Notes under the pieces: model-generated
What the model saw: only the letters and a program-made list of their open reading frames with translations
The model's database searches: none
What the model was told of the DNA's origin: nothing
Shown: positions 18,375-27,344 of the stretch, in pieces
Layout of the letters: each line of letters begins with the position of its first letter
Numbering within the stretch: position 1 is the first letter of the stretch
Source of the DNA: Pseudomonadota bacterium
Lineage (GTDB): Bacteria > Desulfobacterota > Binatia > Binatales > Binataceae
Length of the DNA stretch: 64,000 nt
Assembly: GCA_021324855.1 (NCBI GenBank)
Contig: JAJPIG010000015.1
Span: forward strand, 62,001-126,000
Direction of reading: 5' to 3'
Translations under genes and position numbers: made by a program

Positions 18375-20228
18375 TTAGCGGCGGAACATCCGCTCGACCT
18401 GTCCGCGGCCGAATTGGATATGGACCGGCCGGCCGTGCGGGCAGTTGGTCTTGAACTCAGTGCGATCGAGTTCGACGAGCAGCGCGTTCATCTCGGTGAA
18501 ATCCAGATGACGCCCGACGCGAATCGAGCCGTGGCAGGCGAGCTGCTTAAGCCAATCCTCGAAGGCCGTATCGCCGCGCGTGCGAAGCTCCGGTTCGCCC
18601 AGACTGTCGACCATGTCGGCGAGGAGCTTGAGCCCGCTCTCGGCGCCGAACACCGCGGGCGCGCCTTTCAAAAGCAGCGTCGCCGGCCCGAAAGTTTCGA
18701 GATCGAAACCGAGTGCGCCGAGTTCGGCGAGCGACGCCTCGACCAGCGCCGCCCGCGCCGGACTGACTTCGAGCGTTGCCGGTGCGAGCATCGCCTGCAC
18801 CTTCACGCCGCCCGCGCTGAGCTCCGAGCGCAGGCGCTCGAAGGTGACGCGCTCATGTGCGGCATGCTGATCGACCAGAATCAGACCGTCGGGGCCTTCG
18901 AGCACGATATAGCCGGCGAACAACTGCCCCACGATCTTGAGCTTCGAATAGTCCAGGATTCCCCCGGTGCGCTCAGCAGGACTGACGTGAGCCGGCACGA
19001 AGCCGAGACCGAGCGGCTTCTGCTGCGGACGCGGCGTTTGGCGGGAGTCCGGGACCAGACGGAGCATCGGCGGCTCGCGATGTCCGTTCGCCTCAGTCAT
19101 CGGCGCAACCGTCGTTGCATCCGATTGCGCGATCGACAGCGCCGGGGCCGGTCGGAGATCGGGTTGCGCGCCGACCGCGGAAATACTCACGCTTGAGTGC
19201 GCGGCGGAGCCATCGCCGGCGGTATCGGTACGCTGATCGGCAAGCCGCCGGCGGAGTGTCGCGTAGCAGAGCTCGAAGACCGCCCCGGAGTTGCGAAACC
19301 GCACTTCGGTCTTCATCGGATGGACATTGACGTCGACCATCTCGGCCCGGAGCTCGACGAACAGCGCGACCGCCGGATAGCGTCCGCGCGGAACGAGCGT
19401 CTGGTAGGCCTGCCCGATCGCACGCAGCAGCATCCGATCGCGCACCACGCGCTGGTTGACGAAGCAGAGCATCATGCGGGCGGTCGGGAACGATTGCTGG
19501 CTGAGCGCCGCCAGGCCGTGGACCCGCGCCCCTTCGCGGATGCCCTCGAAGGGGATCATCGCGGAGGCCATGCGTTCGCCGAACAACTGGCGGAAACGCT
19601 CGAGGAGCGAGCCGGCGCGCGGCAGGTCGTACACGATACGACCGTCGGCGGCGAGTCGGAATGCGACCGAATGATTGGCGAGCGCGAGGCGCTGGATGGT
19701 CTCCGCGATCGCCGCCTGCTCGGTGGCGACGGTCTTGAGAAACTTGAGGCGCGCCGGCGTGTTGAAAAACAGCTCTCGCACCTCGATCTGCGTGCCGGGC
19801 GCGAGCGCGCATTCGCGCGCCGTCTCGATCCCGCCGCCTTCGGCGGCGATCTCGATGCCGTGCGGATGAGCGGCAGGGCGGGTGCGGAGCATCAGATGCG
19901 ACACGCTCGCGATCGAAGCGAGCGCCTCGCCGCGAAAGCCGAGCGTGCGGATCGCGCTCAGGTCGGCGGCGTCGCGGATCTTCGAGGTCGCGTGTCTGCG
20001 GAGCGACAGGACGGCGTCCTCGCGGCTCATCCCGACGCCGTCGTCCGTAACCGCGATTAACGCGCGGCCGCCCGCTTCGACCTCGACGCTTATCGCTCGC
20101 GCCCCGGCATCGAGCGAGTTTTCGACGAGCTCCTTGACGGCGGAGGCAGGCCGCTCGACGACCTCGCCGGCCGCGATTTGGCTGGCGACCTGCTCGGGCA
20201 GGATATGGATCAGCCGCTCAGAGGCCAT
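18375..20228 (-). CDS. mutL: DNA mismatch repair protein MutL
   Basis: The start is set at ATG 20228 (MASERLIHILPEQVASQIAAGEV), where family homology begins; the product has 617 residues. The GHKL ATPase motifs are VVERPASAVKELVENSLDAGA, TDDGVGM and TLGFRGEALASI, followed by the NTPARLKFLK motif. The C-terminal dimerisation domain has LILVDQHAAHERVTFERL and the terminal CHGSIRVG...CPHGRPVHIQFGRGQVERMF. The last cysteine-containing motif resembles those of MutL proteins with a metal-dependent endonuclease site, which fits an organism without MutH. Confidence 0.96.
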   Translation of the reverse strand: MASERLIHILPEQVASQIAAGEVVERPASAVKELVENSLDAGARAISVEVEAGGRALIAVTDDGVGMSREDAVLSLRRHATSKIRDAADLSAIRTLGFRGEALASIASVSHLMLRTRPAAHPHGIEIAAEGGGIETARECALAPGTQIEVRELFFNTPARLKFLKTVATEQAAIAETIQRLALANHSVAFRLAADGRIVYDLPRAGSLLERFRQLFGERMASAMIPFEGIREGARVHGLAALSQQSFPTARMMLCFVNQRVVRDRMLLRAIGQAYQTLVPRGRYPAVALFVELRAEMVDVNVHPMKTEVRFRNSGAVFELCYATLRRRLADQRTDTAGDGSAAHSSVSISAVGAQPDLRPAPALSIAQSDATTVAPMTEANGHREPPMLRLVPDSRQTPRPQQKPLGLGFVPAHVSPAERTGGILDYSKLKIVGQLFAGYIVLEGPDGLILVDQHAAHERVTFERLRSELSAGGVKVQAMLAPATLEVSPARAALVEASLAELGALGFDLETFGPATLLLKGAPAVFGAESGLKLLADMVDSLGEPELRTRGDTAFEDWLKQLACHGSIRVGRHLDFTEMNALLVELDRTEFKTNCPHGRPVHIQFGRGQVERMFRR

Positions 20229-20379
20229 CGTTATCGTTACCACAATGGAGCTTTCGGGCGAGCTACTCAAGCGCTGGGTTGGCGGTTGACCCACAGAATT
20301 TCTATGCGCCGGCGGCTCTTTGATCGTACGACGGATAACGCTATTCTGGCTGCTCAGCCTTGGAAGGCCGGTTTCATCG

Positions 20380-20568
20380 ATGAGACATTGCGCGATCTGC
20401 CAGAAGCGGCCGTCGGTCGGCCATAACGTGAGTCACGCTAACAACAAGACCAAGCGGCGCTGGAATCCGAATTTGCAGGAGGTCCGCGCCGCGATCGGCG
20501 GGGGCGTGCGGCGGATCCTGGTCTGCACGCGATGCATCCGGAGCGGGCGGGTCATCAAGAGCGCCTGA
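20380..20568 (+). CDS. rpmB: 50S ribosomal protein L28
   Basis: The 62-residue protein starts at ATG 20380 ([19 protein letters not shown]). The upstream in-frame start would add 20 unrelated hydrophobic residues. It keeps two CxxC pairs, CAIC near the N terminus and CTRC near the C terminus, so it is the zinc-binding form of L28. The central [15 protein letters not shown] segment is a clear L28 signature. It is transcribed divergently from mutL and stands alone. No L33 gene is adjacent. Confidence 0.96.
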   Translation: MRHCAICQKRPSVGHNVSHANNKTKRRWNPNLQEVRAAIGGGVRRILVCTRCIRSGRVIKSA

Positions 20569-20614
20569 CGCCTCGAAGTCGGGATCGGATCTCGGGATCG
20601 AGCTCGGAAAATTC

Positions 20615-21052
20615 TCACGGGACGCGAAAGCGCGCCTTTATCTCTTCAGGGATGGGCGTCGCCTTGAGCCGGCGTTCGTCGGCCGGATCGCGCATCGCCC
20701 AGACGCGGGTTTCGTAGCCGTCGGCGGCGAGCTGGCCGTCCTTGTACAGCCGATGGCGCACAGTGAAGCTTTTTACCCCCCATCGCTCCACGAAGCTCTC
20801 CATCTCAAGCTCATCGCCGTAAGTTGCCGGAATCATAAAGCTCGCGCGCGCGTCGACAATCGGCGTCCCCACGCCGGCCGCTTCGACCACCATACGGCGC
20901 CACATTCCGGCCTTTTCGAACAGCGCCGCAGTCGCCTCGTCAAACCAGATGAAATAGTTCGGATAGAAGACGATGCGCGCCGAATCGCATTCCCCCCACT
21001 GCACGCGGATGGTCCTGCGGTTGACCAGCGGCTTCGCGGCCGTCTCGCTCAC
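20615..21052 (-). CDS. 4HBT-type acyl-CoA thioesterase
   Basis: This 145-residue hot-dog-fold protein carries RVQWGECDSARIVFYPNYFIWFDEA, the 4-hydroxybenzoyl-CoA thioesterase motif, in which the glutamate or aspartate of the ECD segment is catalytic. The GTG start at 21052 overlaps the TGA stop of the gentisate dioxygenase gene (GTGA), so the two are co-translated. The pairing suggests release of an aromatic acid from its CoA thioester during aromatic breakdown. The exact substrate cannot be read from the sequence. Confidence 0.88.
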   Translation of the reverse strand: MSETAAKPLVNRRTIRVQWGECDSARIVFYPNYFIWFDEATAALFEKAGMWRRMVVEAAGVGTPIVDARASFMIPATYGDELEMESFVERWGVKSFTVRHRLYKDGQLAADGYETRVWAMRDPADERRLKATPIPEEIKARFRVP

Positions 21053-22107
21053 GCCCGCTTCCCGCGCTGCTCGCGATAGAGTCCGAGTTTCTCCTGCACC
21101 GGGCGATCGGAGTAGTTGAACATGACCGCCTCGCTGCCGTTGGTCTCATGGTAATGCCAGCACCAGCTCGGAACCACGAAGATGTCGCGCGGGCCCCATT
21201 CGAAGCTGGTGCCGTTGACGACTGTGCGTCCCTTGCCCTCGACCACCACGTAGACCGTGCCCTCAGTGGAGCGGAACGGCGTGCCCGAAAAGCCCTTTGG
21301 CAGAAGGCGCATCGAGGTGCCGATCGTGGGCATCGCCCAGTCGCCCGTCACCGGGTTGATGTAGTTCATCTTGAGCCCGTGGCAATCGTCGTAATCGCCG
21401 CGCGCGGCCATCCGATCGAGCGCTTCGCGCGTGCGCGCATAGCTGTAGTTCAGGATTGGGCTCGTGGGCGCGCGATGGCGATGGCCGTCGGGGACCATGC
21501 CGGTTCCCCAGCGCGCCACGGAGTCGCCCTCGGGGCGATCGATCGGGAACTGGTCCTCGGGATAAGGCTCGAAGAAGCTGCAGTTCAAGACATCGACGAT
21601 CGGAATATCGAGTCCGTCCAGCCAAACCATTGGTTGATCGGTTTCGTTCCCATGGTCGTGCCAGGTCCAACTCGGTGTGATGACGAAGTCGCCCGGTCGC
21701 ATCGTGGTCTTCTCGCCATCGACGGCCGTGTACGCCCCCTCGCCCTCGATGATGAAGCGCAGCGCGCTCTGCGTATGCCGATGACTCGGGGCGACCTCGC
21801 CCGGCATGATCATCTGGAGGCCGGCGAAAAGCGAGTGTGTGATACAGGGGAAGAAATAATCGCGAAGGCCCGGGTTCTCCAGGATCAGCACGCGCCGGTC
21901 GGCCTCGCGCGCCGAGATCACGCCGCCGGATTCGAGCAGCGCCGGCTTTACATCGCGATCGTACTTCCAGAGCGTCGGCACCTCGTGCGGCTTGGGCTCA
22001 TCGGTCTGGATGCCCTTTAAGACCTCCCAGAGCGGGGCAAGGTTCTTTTCCTTGATGCGGGCATAGTAGGCCTCGCGTTCGGGTGTGCGCCTGGGCTGCT
22101 CTCGCAT
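21049..22107 (-). CDS. Gentisate 1,2-dioxygenase-like bicupin
   Basis: The start is ATG 22107 with an AGGGAG ribosome site 7 nt upstream, giving 352 residues; earlier in-frame codons look like translated intergenic DNA. The first cupin has the iron ligands in PSHRHTQSALRFIIEGEG and WTWHDHGNE. The second cupin (GTVYVVVEGKGRTVVNGT, WCWHYHE) is less complete at the metal site, as in known gentisate and salicylate dioxygenases. The reaction would be ring opening of gentisate or a related hydroxylated benzoate to maleylpyruvate. A thioesterase gene follows in the same operon. A second bicupin is encoded at 29060..30172. Confidence 0.88.
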   Translation of the reverse strand: MREQPRRTPEREAYYARIKEKNLAPLWEVLKGIQTDEPKPHEVPTLWKYDRDVKPALLESGGVISAREADRRVLILENPGLRDYFFPCITHSLFAGLQMIMPGEVAPSHRHTQSALRFIIEGEGAYTAVDGEKTTMRPGDFVITPSWTWHDHGNETDQPMVWLDGLDIPIVDVLNCSFFEPYPEDQFPIDRPEGDSVARWGTGMVPDGHRHRAPTSPILNYSYARTREALDRMAARGDYDDCHGLKMNYINPVTGDWAMPTIGTSMRLLPKGFSGTPFRSTEGTVYVVVEGKGRTVVNGTSFEWGPRDIFVVPSWCWHYHETNGSEAVMFNYSDRPVQEKLGLYREQRGKRA

Positions 22108-22257
22108 GGTCGTTCTCCCTGGATTGATCGTAGAGGGACGCCGTCCTTGTCCGATGTTATCAGAGTCAAACCGCGATGGGGATGTCAAACCATACGATTG
22201 GGCGTACTGGTCTGGCGCGCGGCGCATCGGTAGTTTTGAGGTTGGGGGACGCTCACG

Positions 22258-22818
22258 ATGCGACGGTTCAGTGTATTCATGCTCGCAGCGGGGTTGATAC
22301 TTGCGCTCGGCGACTCGCCGCAAGCGCGGGCCGGCCAATATTCTGCGAGCTTCACAGGTACGGTGGTCGATCTCGAAACCGCCGGTTTCTGCAACACGTC
22401 GGATTTCAGCAGCCAATGCCCTCTCAGCGGCGTGTGCGACTGTATCACGCTCCAGGGGCGCGCAACCGGCAACGTTATCGGCCGCACCAGCAAGAGCAAC
22501 CCGGTCGCGATTAACATCACGTACGATGCGGGGGCTCAGGGCCAACAGGTCGGATGGACCGGGAAGGCGCAATGCGCGCCGATCTACGGGAGCGCCCATA
22601 TTCACGGAAATCGCGATATCGAGGAGCTCGACTTCACCGGCTCTATGTGCATGCTCCTCGACCCGAGCGTCAAGCCGCAGCGCGCGCCGCTCGCCGGCAC
22701 CTGGGGGCTCACCGATCTGAGCGGCATCCACGCGGGCTTCGGCAAGGTCACCGGCTCGCTAAACCTGTCCAATTTCAACGCCACGCAGACTCTTACTTTC
22801 ACCGGAACTGATCAGTAA
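22258..22818 (+). CDS. Secreted cysteine-containing protein, paralogue of 36548..37108
   Basis: The 186-residue protein has a signal peptide ending near ARAG (residues 1-25). The mature part is predicted mainly beta, with an N-terminal SFTGTVVDLETAGFCN segment, a cysteine cluster CPLSGVCDC, a mid-region QCAPIYGSAHIHG and the C-terminal LAGTWGLTDLSG. The same order of motifs and the same total length of 186 residues occur in the protein at 36548..37108, so both belong to one uncharacterised family. Four to six cysteines suggest disulfides in the periplasm or outside. No functional domain recognised. Confidence 0.72.
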   Translation: MRRFSVFMLAAGLILALGDSPQARAGQYSASFTGTVVDLETAGFCNTSDFSSQCPLSGVCDCITLQGRATGNVIGRTSKSNPVAINITYDAGAQGQQVGWTGKAQCAPIYGSAHIHGNRDIEELDFTGSMCMLLDPSVKPQRAPLAGTWGLTDLSGIHAGFGKVTGSLNLSNFNATQTLTFTGTDQ

Positions 22819-23029
22819 CAGCGCCTGTCCTCCTACCGATCTCGCTGGCGCATGGAGCCCTAATAGTCGCCACGCCGAGCACATTTTAAAGGGGTGTTTC
22901 TGCACCGCGTCAGGATGTAATTTCGCGCACCTTGGCGAGGTTGGGTGGCAAAAAACCTACCGATTTGGCGGCTCTCACAGTTGGCATCGTTGATGCTCAA
23001 CTCTGCCGTAGCGGTCATGGTGCGCGACG

Positions 23030-23227
23030 ATGACCTACCACGAGGCAATCGAGTTTATCGATGAGCATGACCTCCAGGTCCTGATCCTTCCGTCCCATCG
23101 CGGCTTCGCGGTCTATGCCCGGAGTGAGCTTGCAGCGGCGACCGCGATTGCTTACGCGGAGACCTTCGAGTCGGCGGTCGAGATGGCGCGGGCGCGCTTC
23201 GACGCAAAGCACGGTAGAATGCATTAG
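23030..23227 (+). CDS. Small hypothetical protein (65 aa)
   Basis: A short acidic ORF, MTYHEAIEFIDEHDLQVLIL..., with balanced composition and an apparent alpha/beta pattern (helix, strand VLILPSHRGFAVYAR, helix AAATAIAYAETFESAVEMA). It ends with RARFDAKHGRMH. Codon use resembles neighbouring genes, but there is no recognisable domain and the upstream ribosome site is weak. It lies alone between two secreted-protein genes. It may be a real small protein; a chance ORF is possible. Confidence 0.45.
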   Translation: MTYHEAIEFIDEHDLQVLILPSHRGFAVYARSELAAATAIAYAETFESAVEMARARFDAKHGRMH

Positions 23228-23335
23228 CCCGGATCGCAGCCGCATGGTCTGCAAGGAGCAAGCGAAATCTATATTGCACCCGAGCCGCGCTTTTGATTAG
23301 GGTGATCGCGGCGCCGTAATTCCGGCGTCCTGATC

Positions 23336-23671
23336 ATGAAGCGTCCCGCCGCGAGCGATTCCCGATACTCTTCACGCGTGCGCGCAATCGCGCTCGCTGC
23401 ATTGTTGATTGCCGCTCAGGCGCTTGCCGTTTCGCATTTTCATCCGCTGGTTCCGGGCTACAACTTCCAGCAGCAAACGCAGACGGCGGCGATTGGCGAC
23501 GGGCTCTGCGCGCTCTGTTTGTTGCATTTCAATTGTCCGGTCGGCGCCAGTTCGCCCGCGATCATCGCGCCGATGCTGTTGGAAGCTGCACATGCCGCTC
23601 CGGTAGCGAGCCGGCTGCTTGCGTCTCCGCGAAGCAGCCGCTTCGGCCGCGCTCCTCCCGTTCTGTCCTAA
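23336..23671 (+). CDS. Small exported protein with His and Cys motifs, DUF2946-like
   Basis: This 111-residue protein has one N-terminal hydrophobic segment (AIALAALLIAAQALAVSHFHP) and then a periplasmic part with CALCLLHFNC and the HFHP pair just after the membrane segment. Small proteins with this layout (a leader, His and Cys pairs, about 110-130 residues) often precede TonB-dependent receptor genes and are grouped as DUF2946-like. The 3' end overlaps an earlier alternative start of the receptor gene, so they are probably one operon. The metal-binding appearance hints at a metal or metal-complex substrate for the receptor; this is inference. Confidence 0.65.
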   Translation: MKRPAASDSRYSSRVRAIALAALLIAAQALAVSHFHPLVPGYNFQQQTQTAAIGDGLCALCLLHFNCPVGASSPAIIAPMLLEAAHAAPVASRLLASPRSSRFGRAPPVLS

Positions 23672-23765
23672 GCGTTTTCGGCTCATTATCAACCGCGGTG
23701 CGCGATCGGCACGGCCGATGCCGTTGCCGCGATCGCGACGCCGCTTCGGACGGACGGGAACTGTC

Positions 23766-26153
23766 ATGCGAATTATGGTTGTGGGGCTGCTCGGCGCGAT
23801 GACCCTGATCATCAACGCGGGTCGGATCGCAGCCGCGGCCGACGCCGGAGCCGCTGCGAAACCAGTGAGCGGCGCGGTCCAGGATGCTATCGGGCAGCCG
23901 ATTAAGGGCGCCACGGTGACACTTAAGAACGCTGCCGGTAGCATCGTAGCGCGCGCCGTCACCGACGCGCAGGGACGATTCGCGCTCAAAGGCATCGCGC
24001 CCGGCGTCTACGAGCTTGACGTCGACCGCAGCGGCTTCGGGCGCGCGGTATCGATCGTCACGATGGGCCGCAACGGGGCAAAGCCGCTCACGATTGCGCT
24101 TGCCGCCCAGCAAGCTCTCAGCCTTCAGCTTGCGGCCAGGCGGCTGGAGCGTGCGCGCAACGAACTCAGTCCCGAGACCGGTAGCAGCGTCTATCGGTTC
24201 AGCGAAAAGGCGATTCAGGAGTTGCCGCAAGGCTCCAATACCCCGATGAACAGTGTGTTGCTGCAGGCGCCGGGGGTGGTTCAGGATTCCTTCGGCGCCC
24301 TGCATATCCGCGGCGAGCACGCCGAGATCCAGTACCGGATCAACGGTATCGAGCTGCCCGAGGGCGTCACCTCCGGCTTCGCGCAGACCCTGAGCCCGCG
24401 CTTCGCGCAGAGCATCTCGCTGCTCGAAGGCGCGCTGCCGGCCCAATATGGCTACCATACCGCGGGCGTGGTCCAGATTCAGACCAAGAGCGGCGAGAGT
24501 TTGAACGGCGGCGACATCGAGATGTACGGCGGGCAGCGAAGCACGGCGCAGCCGAATTTCGAGCTGGGCGGTGCCAAGGGCAATCTGAGCTACTATGCGA
24601 CCGGCTTCTATCTGCAGAATACGCGCGGCTTGGAGCCGCCGACGCCCGGGCCGGAGGCGGAGCATGACTTCACCGATCAGGGCAACGGCTTCGGTTATCT
24701 GTCATATTTTCTGAATCCGACCACGCGGCTTGCCGCGTTCGGCGGTTTCAACCTGTCGCACTTCCAGATCCCATCGAATCCCGGTCAGACGCCGGCGTTC
24801 ATCCTGCATGGCGTCCCGGCCTTTCCTTCGGTCGATATCCAGGAGGCGCAGTTCGAGCAGAATTACTATGGCGTGATCGCGCTGCAGGGCGTGATCGGGC
24901 GGCATCTCGACTACCAGATCGCCGGTTTCAGCCGCTACTCAACGCTTTCATTCCATCCCGACAATCAGGGCGATCTGATCTACAACGGCATCGCTTCGAA
25001 GATCTTCCGCGGCGACTGGGCGAGCGGCTCGCAAGCGGATTTCGCGTGGCGCGGATGGACTCATCATATCGTGCGCGCCGGCTACTATTTCAGCGGCGAG
25101 CGCGCCGAGATCGATAACCATGCGCTGGTCTTCCCGGGCGGACCCGGCTTTCAGACCAGCGAGTTTCCGATCCAGGTGGTTGACGACGGCGCCAGGACCG
25201 CGTGGCTCTACGGCGTCTACCTGCAGGACGAATGGCATCCGATACCGAAGCTGACGCTCAACTACGGAGTCCGCTTCGATCTGTATGACGGTCTAACGCG
25301 CTCCGACCAGGCGAGCCCGCGCGTGGCCGCAATCTATCAGCTTTTCGAGAAAACGGCGCTGCACGCCGCTTATGCGCGTTATTTCACGCCGCCGCCGCTC
25401 GAGTCGGTCTCCGGCGAGGACATCGCAAAGTTCCTTCACACCACGAATCAGCCTTCGGTGCTGAGAGATTCAACCATCTCGCCCGAGCGCGCCCACTACT
25501 TTGATGTCGGGGCGACGCAAAATTTTCCATTTGGCATCAAGACTGACCTCGACAGCTATTACAAGAAATCGAGCGATCTCCTTGACGAAGGCCAGTTCGG
25601 CCCGACCGTCATCTTCACGCCGTTCAACTATAATAAGGGCCGGCAGTATGGAGTCGAGTTCGCGACCTCGATGAACCGCGAAAATCTGACCACTTATTTC
25701 AATTTTGCCTACTCAGTCGCACAAGGCATCGATATCGTTTCCGATCAGTTTTTGTTCAGTCCCGCGGAGCTTGCGTATATCAAAACCCACTATGTATTCC
25801 TCGATCACGACCAGACCTTTACCGCTTCGTGGGGCGCCGCTTACAACTTCAAAGGCTTTCTGTTCACGCTCGACGGGATCTACGCGAGCGGATTGCGCAC
25901 CGGTTTTGCGAACACCGGCAACCAGCCGTTCTATGTTCAGTTCGACGCCGGGATCGTGAAGCATCTGACTATCCCACCCGCCGGCCAGTTCGATGCGCGC
26001 GTCGCAGTGGTCAACCTGGGCGACTGGATTTACCAGCTTCGGAGTGGCTCCGGGATCGGCGTTTTCGCCCCGCAATATGGTCCGCGCCGCACGCTGTACG
26101 GCGGCCTCAAATGGTATTTGCCGTGGACCAGCGCGGCATCAGGTCATCAGTAG
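23766..26153 (+). CDS. TonB-dependent outer-membrane receptor with N-terminal regulatory-like domain
   Basis: The start ATG 23766 precedes a clear signal peptide (MRIMVVGLLGAMTLIINAG); 795 residues result. Residues ~35-115 form a carboxypeptidase-regulatory-like Ig domain (SGAVQDAIGQPIKGATVTL). A plug domain follows (NSVLLQAPGVVQDSFGALHIRGEHAEIQYRINGIELPEG) with the EGALPAQYGYHTAGVVQIQTKSG segment, then a long beta-barrel with aromatic-rich strands. The C terminus lacks the classic terminal phenylalanine. It is followed by exbB, exbD and tonB, forming a dedicated uptake locus. The substrate is unknown; no siderophore genes or riboswitch are visible next to it. Confidence 0.9.
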   Translation: MRIMVVGLLGAMTLIINAGRIAAAADAGAAAKPVSGAVQDAIGQPIKGATVTLKNAAGSIVARAVTDAQGRFALKGIAPGVYELDVDRSGFGRAVSIVTMGRNGAKPLTIALAAQQALSLQLAARRLERARNELSPETGSSVYRFSEKAIQELPQGSNTPMNSVLLQAPGVVQDSFGALHIRGEHAEIQYRINGIELPEGVTSGFAQTLSPRFAQSISLLEGALPAQYGYHTAGVVQIQTKSGESLNGGDIEMYGGQRSTAQPNFELGGAKGNLSYYATGFYLQNTRGLEPPTPGPEAEHDFTDQGNGFGYLSYFLNPTTRLAAFGGFNLSHFQIPSNPGQTPAFILHGVPAFPSVDIQEAQFEQNYYGVIALQGVIGRHLDYQIAGFSRYSTLSFHPDNQGDLIYNGIASKIFRGDWASGSQADFAWRGWTHHIVRAGYYFSGERAEIDNHALVFPGGPGFQTSEFPIQVVDDGARTAWLYGVYLQDEWHPIPKLTLNYGVRFDLYDGLTRSDQASPRVAAIYQLFEKTALHAAYARYFTPPPLESVSGEDIAKFLHTTNQPSVLRDSTISPERAHYFDVGATQNFPFGIKTDLDSYYKKSSDLLDEGQFGPTVIFTPFNYNKGRQYGVEFATSMNRENLTTYFNFAYSVAQGIDIVSDQFLFSPAELAYIKTHYVFLDHDQTFTASWGAAYNFKGFLFTLDGIYASGLRTGFANTGNQPFYVQFDAGIVKHLTIPPAGQFDARVAVVNLGDWIYQLRSGSGIGVFAPQYGPRRTLYGGLKWYLPWTSAASGHQ

Positions 26154-26256
26154 ATTGAATGCGAAGTACACAGTCGCCAACCGGTAATCGGAATTAGTAA
26201 TCAGGCAAACCCATGACTGTTACAAAGCAAATGAACTTTCACGGAGAGCGAATCAA

Positions 26257-26940
26257 ATGTCGAGCATAGTCGCCGGATGGCAGGCGCTGAGCTACGGCGG
26301 GCCGCTGGTCTATCCGCTGCTGGTGCTCGGCGTGCTCGCGTTTATCATTATCGTCGATCGCGTCGTCGCCTATCGGCGATGTCTCCGGCTGCCGGCTGAG
26401 ATCGCAGCTTTGGTCGAGACCTACGGCTTTGCGTGGAGCGAGCTCGAGCGGAGGCTCGAGACGCTGCCGGAACACAACGCCTATCGCCGCTTTCTGGGCG
26501 TCATTGCGCAAAACCGCCATCAGCCCGCCTGGTGGGTGGAATCGCGCGCCGGCGACGAGGCGGGGAGCATCGAACGGACGCTCAGCCGCGGGCTCTGGAT
26601 TCTTGAGACGGTCGTAACGGCCGCGCCGCTGCTCGGCCTGCTCGGCACGATCACCGGCATGATGCAGGCCTTCAAGGTGATTGGCGGCTCGGGCCTGGTC
26701 GCGCCGACTGAGGTAACCGCCGGCGTGGCTGAGGCGCTGATCGCGACCGCGCTCGGTCTGCTGATCGCGGTGTTCGCGCTGTTCGGCTTCAACTTCTTCG
26801 CCCGCGTGCAATCGCAAGCGCTCGACCGGATGGAACGGCTCGGCTCGCGTCTGGTCGATCACATCCGGCTCGACCAGGAAGGCGGCGAGCCCGCGCGGAT
26901 CGCGCCGGTCGAGCCGCTGCCGACGCGCGGGAGGGCGTAG
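26257..26940 (+). CDS. exbB: MotA/TolQ/ExbB proton channel protein
   Basis: The 227-residue inner-membrane protein has an N-terminal transmembrane helix (PLLVLGVLAFIIIVDRVV) and two more C-terminal helices (ILETVVTAAPLLGLLGTITGMMQAF and AEALIATALGLLIAVFALFGFNFF). The LLGLLGTITGMMQAF stretch is the family signature lining the proton path. It starts behind the receptor gene and is followed 2 bp later by exbD. With ExbD and TonB it would energise the receptor encoded upstream. ExbB rather than TolQ is chosen from the TonB and receptor context. Confidence 0.92.
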   Translation: MSSIVAGWQALSYGGPLVYPLLVLGVLAFIIIVDRVVAYRRCLRLPAEIAALVETYGFAWSELERRLETLPEHNAYRRFLGVIAQNRHQPAWWVESRAGDEAGSIERTLSRGLWILETVVTAAPLLGLLGTITGMMQAFKVIGGSGLVAPTEVTAGVAEALIATALGLLIAVFALFGFNFFARVQSQALDRMERLGSRLVDHIRLDQEGGEPARIAPVEPLPTRGRA

Positions 26941-26942
26941 AC

Positions 26943-27344
26943 ATGAAACTTCGCAGGGCGCGAACCTATCGCCGCGGACGCATCGAGATCATCCCGATGA
27001 TCGACGTGATGTTCTTCCTGCTCGTCACCTTCATGCTGGCATCGCTCTCGATGCAGAGCCTGAACTCGCTCCGCGTCAACCTGCCCCAGGGCGACGCACC
27101 CAACCTCAATCACAAGGAGCCGGTCACGCTCACGGTCACCCGCGACAGCCATCTGTTTCTCGATAAGACCCCGGTGACGCTTGCCACGATGGCGGCGACG
27201 CTGAAATCGATGCTCAGCGCGCAGGATCCGGGGATCGTCGTGAATGCCGACAGCGGGGCGCCGGAAGGAACGGTGGTGCAAGCGATGCTTGAGGCGCGGC
27301 GCGCCGGCGTCGAACATTTTCTGATTGCGGTAAGGCGTCCATGA
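26943..27344 (+). CDS. exbD: ExbD/TolR biopolymer transport protein
   Basis: The 133-residue protein has one N-terminal membrane helix beginning IIPMIDVMFFLLVTFMLAS. The aspartate of PMIDVMFFLLVTF is the conserved proton-carrying residue. A periplasmic domain follows, with VTRDSHLFLDKTPVTL and the IVVNADSGAPEGTVVQAMLEARRAGVEHFLIAV end typical of ExbD. It overlaps tonB by 4 bp at its 3' end. Confidence 0.93.
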   Translation: MKLRRARTYRRGRIEIIPMIDVMFFLLVTFMLASLSMQSLNSLRVNLPQGDAPNLNHKEPVTLTVTRDSHLFLDKTPVTLATMAATLKSMLSAQDPGIVVNADSGAPEGTVVQAMLEARRAGVEHFLIAVRRP